From assembly GCA_001775255.1 (NCBI GenBank), contig MFCJ01000116.1, positions 1 through 16,090 of the forward strand: DNA of 16,090 nt. The letters run 5' to 3'. Shown here in pieces: positions 14,425 through 16,090 of this stretch (positions are counted from its first letter, which is position 1; each line of letters begins with the position of its first letter). Below the pieces are notes generated by a model. It saw nothing but the letters and a program-made list of their open reading frames with translations, made no database searches and was not told the origin of the DNA. Origin of the DNA: Candidatus Dadabacteria bacterium RIFCSPHIGHO2_12_FULL_53_21. GTDB lineage: Bacteria > Desulfobacterota_D > UBA1144 > Nemesobacterales > UBA2774. The position numbers and the translations under genes are program-made.

Positions 14425-14748
14425 ATGACAGATAACATAAAAAGGAAAAACCCGATGCTTGCTCTCGTGCTGTCCGGGTTACTGCCCGGCCTCGGACAGA
14501 TATACAACAATCAGATACTCAAGGGGCTTCTCTTCTTCGCGTTCAACATCGCGCTCAGCTATCTTTCTTATGAGCCTTTTGCCTACTTTCTAAAATCCTG
14601 GAACACGTTTCAGGACGCGCCTCCCGATATGTCTCAGCTCACGAGGCTGCTGATATATTCTTCAGCGGCAACCGTAATCCTGGTAGCGGCCATGATCGAT
14701 GCCAAGAAGAGTGCTGACAGGATTAACGAGAAAAGAGGAGTGACGTGA
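14425..14748 (+). CDS. Small membrane protein with PGLGQIY motif
   Basis: This 107-residue protein has hydrophobic segments at about 11-26, 33-49 and 75-91 and a charged C-terminus (DAKKSADRINEKRG). The segment LSGLLPGLGQIYNNQILKG (16-34) is the hallmark of small TM2- or DUF5683-like membrane proteins of unknown function, whose second half often ends in a 'D(A/V)...A' helix as here (IDAKKSAD). It is probably in the inner membrane. No Shine-Dalgarno stands before the ATG. An A-rich gap of 111 bases separates it from trpC, so it may have its own promoter. No role is assigned. Confidence 0.75.
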   Translation: MTDNIKRKNPMLALVLSGLLPGLGQIYNNQILKGLLFFAFNIALSYLSYEPFAYFLKSWNTFQDAPPDMSQLTRLLIYSSAATVILVAAMIDAKKSADRINEKRGVT

Positions 14749-14782
14749 CCGGTTTTTTTCTTCATCTAACGCCCTCCACGCC

Positions 14783-14812
14783 TTGACAATCATTCTCTTA
14801 CGAGATTATTAT
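14783..14812 (+). promoter_or_regulatory. Possible promoter of the TolC-like gene
   Basis: TTGACA (14783-14788) and TATTAT (14807-14812) are separated by 18 bases. A start near 14819 gives a leader of about 70 bases before the TolC-like gene. The 140-base gap from 14749 to 14888 holds nothing else recognisable. Confidence 0.5.
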
Positions 14813-14888
14813 TCCGTGTAGCTTCTTTGGGCATTTTCAACACGAGGCGGGGGCTTACACCGTCTTTAACCTTTATCCTTCTGATCTG

Positions 14889-16090
14889 ATGCGGAGATTC
14901 GATTTGCAAAGCTCGAAAAATGTAATCCTGTATGCTTTGACCGCTTTAACGTCTTTGGTTCTGTCCTGCGCTCACGGCCTTCCCGAATTGAACCCTTATA
15001 AAGAAGCGTCTTCCGCCCCCGGGGTGGAATGGAAGCCTTCCGAGAAGGAGTTGATCGAATCGTTTCAGCTCGAGGAATTGCCCGCGATCCCTGAAGACCT
15101 CAAATCCGATTCCGGGAGCCTTGCGCTTTCCCAGCTCGTCGACGTCGCGCTCGTGAACAACCCGACCACTCAGGTGGCCTGGGAGGACGCAAGGGCAGCC
15201 GCAGCCGCCTGGGCTGAGTCGAGGGGTCTTTACTACCCACAGATTGGAGGTACAGCAAAATACGCTTATGCCAAGGGGGGCGGATCGTCGACGGGTACCG
15301 ATCCCTATCAGGAGCAGTACGGCAATGTCGGACTTACTCTCAATTATCTGCTCTTCGATTTCGGGGGACGCGAGGCGCAAATAGATGCCGCCCGTCTCGC
15401 GCTTATAAACGCGAACTGGAACCAGAACCAGGCGATTCAGAACGTGCTCCAGGCCGTAGCCGTATCCTTTTACAACTACATAGGCAGTAAAGCGCTCGTG
15501 GTTGCGGACGAAGCGAGTCTCGAGGACGCCCAGACGAGTCTCGACGCCGCCAAGCTCAGGCTCGAAGCCGGTGTGGGCACACTTCCCGATGTGCTACAGG
15601 CCCAGGCACAGCTGGCCCAGATCGAGCTCGATCTCGTCGACGCCAGGGGAAACGTAGAAATAGACCGGGGCTTGCTGGCTACATCCGTAGGATGGCCCGC
15701 TAATACTCCCTTCGATGTGAACGGGGATTTAAACGAGCTGCCTGTAACGGCTATCAGTGATAACGTTGATAACCTTATTGCGCTTTCGATGAAGAACAGG
15801 CCCGACCTGGCCGCGGTCCAGGCGACGGTAAGGCAGAGGGAAGCGCTCTTGTGGAAAGCCAAATCGCAGTTCTTTCCCGAGATTTCCGCCACGGCGCAGT
15901 TACTCAGGTGGTGGGTAAACCCTCAAGGGGACGGTAACGAGTACTTTACGAATTACCTCGTGGGCCTTCAGCTTCAGGTGCCCATCTTTCAGGGCTTCCA
16001 GATCATAAACTCCGTCCGCAAAGCGAGCGCGCAGCTGGAGTCGGCCCGCGCCGCACTCGAGCTCCAGGAACAGATTGTCATAAACCAGGT
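14889..16090 (+). CDS. TolC-family outer-membrane efflux lipoprotein, 3' end outside window
   Basis: An open frame runs without a stop to the window edge (about 400 codons). The N-terminus MRRFDLQSSKNV, hydrophobic YALTALTSLVLS and Cys27 form a lipoprotein signal (VLSC box). After a linker come the first outer-membrane-factor repeat, with NPTTQVAWEDARAAAAAWAE and LNYLLFDFGGREAQIDAAR, and a long coiled-coil helix, GTLPDVLQAQAQLAQIELD. The second repeat begins at about NRPDLAAVQATVRQREALLW and VPIFQGFQ. Such proteins form the trimeric outer-membrane channel of RND, MFS or ABC efflux systems; partner genes would be expected downstream. The ATG at 14889 has no Shine-Dalgarno. The in-frame TTG at 14904 has CGGAG 7 bases upstream and keeps the signal peptide, so it may be the true start. 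Confidence 0.88.
   Translation, partial: MRRFDLQSSKNVILYALTALTSLVLSCAHGLPELNPYKEASSAPGVEWKPSEKELIESFQLEELPAIPEDLKSDSGSLALSQLVDVALVNNPTTQVAWEDARAAAAAWAESRGLYYPQIGGTAKYAYAKGGGSSTGTDPYQEQYGNVGLTLNYLLFDFGGREAQIDAARLALINANWNQNQAIQNVLQAVAVSFYNYIGSKALVVADEASLEDAQTSLDAAKLRLEAGVGTLPDVLQAQAQLAQIELDLVDARGNVEIDRGLLATSVGWPANTPFDVNGDLNELPVTAISDNVDNLIALSMKNRPDLAAVQATVRQREALLWKAKSQFFPEISATAQLLRWWVNPQGDGNEYFTNYLVGLQLQVPIFQGFQIINSVRKASAQLESARAALELQEQIVINQ

Noticed and set aside
1..16090. CRISPR arrays, transposases, integrases, toxin-antitoxin or defence genes
   Set aside because: No evenly spaced direct repeats and no recognisable mobile or defence protein were seen on either strand.

Overview
The window reads as a stretch of ordinary chromosome from a Gram-negative bacterium. 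The envelope genes fit a double membrane: a TolC-family outer-membrane lipoprotein, an exported ApbE and a single-pass zinc-ribbon protein. Coding sequence is moderately GC-rich, with frequent AGG arginine and ATA isoleucine codons. The mix of a group-2-like sigma-70 factor, an MJ0042/DUF3426-type protein and a ribBA-ribH-nusB-trpDC block suggests an uncultivated deltaproteobacterium-like or related lineage. That placement is an inference from gene style only; no rRNA or tRNA gene was found to test it.

Left part (1-3804). The window opens inside the 3' end of a luciferase-like flavin or F420 oxidoreductase. A 390-base gap follows that holds hairpins of dispersed-repeat type. Next is a minus-strand sigma-70 factor with an odd Met/His-rich N-terminus, then a gap of about 460 bases. 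A plus-strand NAD-dependent sugar-nucleotide epimerase comes next, followed by a pair of tiny genes joined by an ATGA overlap, one of them DUF4177-like.

Minus-strand block (3835-8909). In transcription order this holds a membrane-anchored MJ0042 zinc-ribbon protein, then a likely separate operon of a small protein with a basic tail, guaB (IMP dehydrogenase) and guaA (GMP synthase). GuaB and GuaA take IMP to XMP to GMP. GTP is the substrate of RibBA, encoded about 3.4 kb away on the other strand.

Plus-strand block (9095-14748). An exported ApbE flavin transferase precedes a strong TTGACA promoter that serves ribBA-ribH-nusB-trpD-trpC. RibBA makes both precursors of lumazine, and RibH condenses the later intermediates. 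NusB is an antitermination factor. TrpD and TrpC carry out two steps of tryptophan synthesis; the rest of the trp pathway is not adjacent. A small PGLGQIY membrane protein follows trpC.

Right edge (14783-16090). A promoter-like site precedes a TolC-type efflux lipoprotein that runs off the window.

No CRISPR array, insertion sequence, phage gene, toxin-antitoxin pair or obvious defence or biosynthetic novelty is visible. The points worth following up are the unusual sigma factor, the small unrecognised proteins, the rib-nusB-trp gene order and the repeat-like hairpins.
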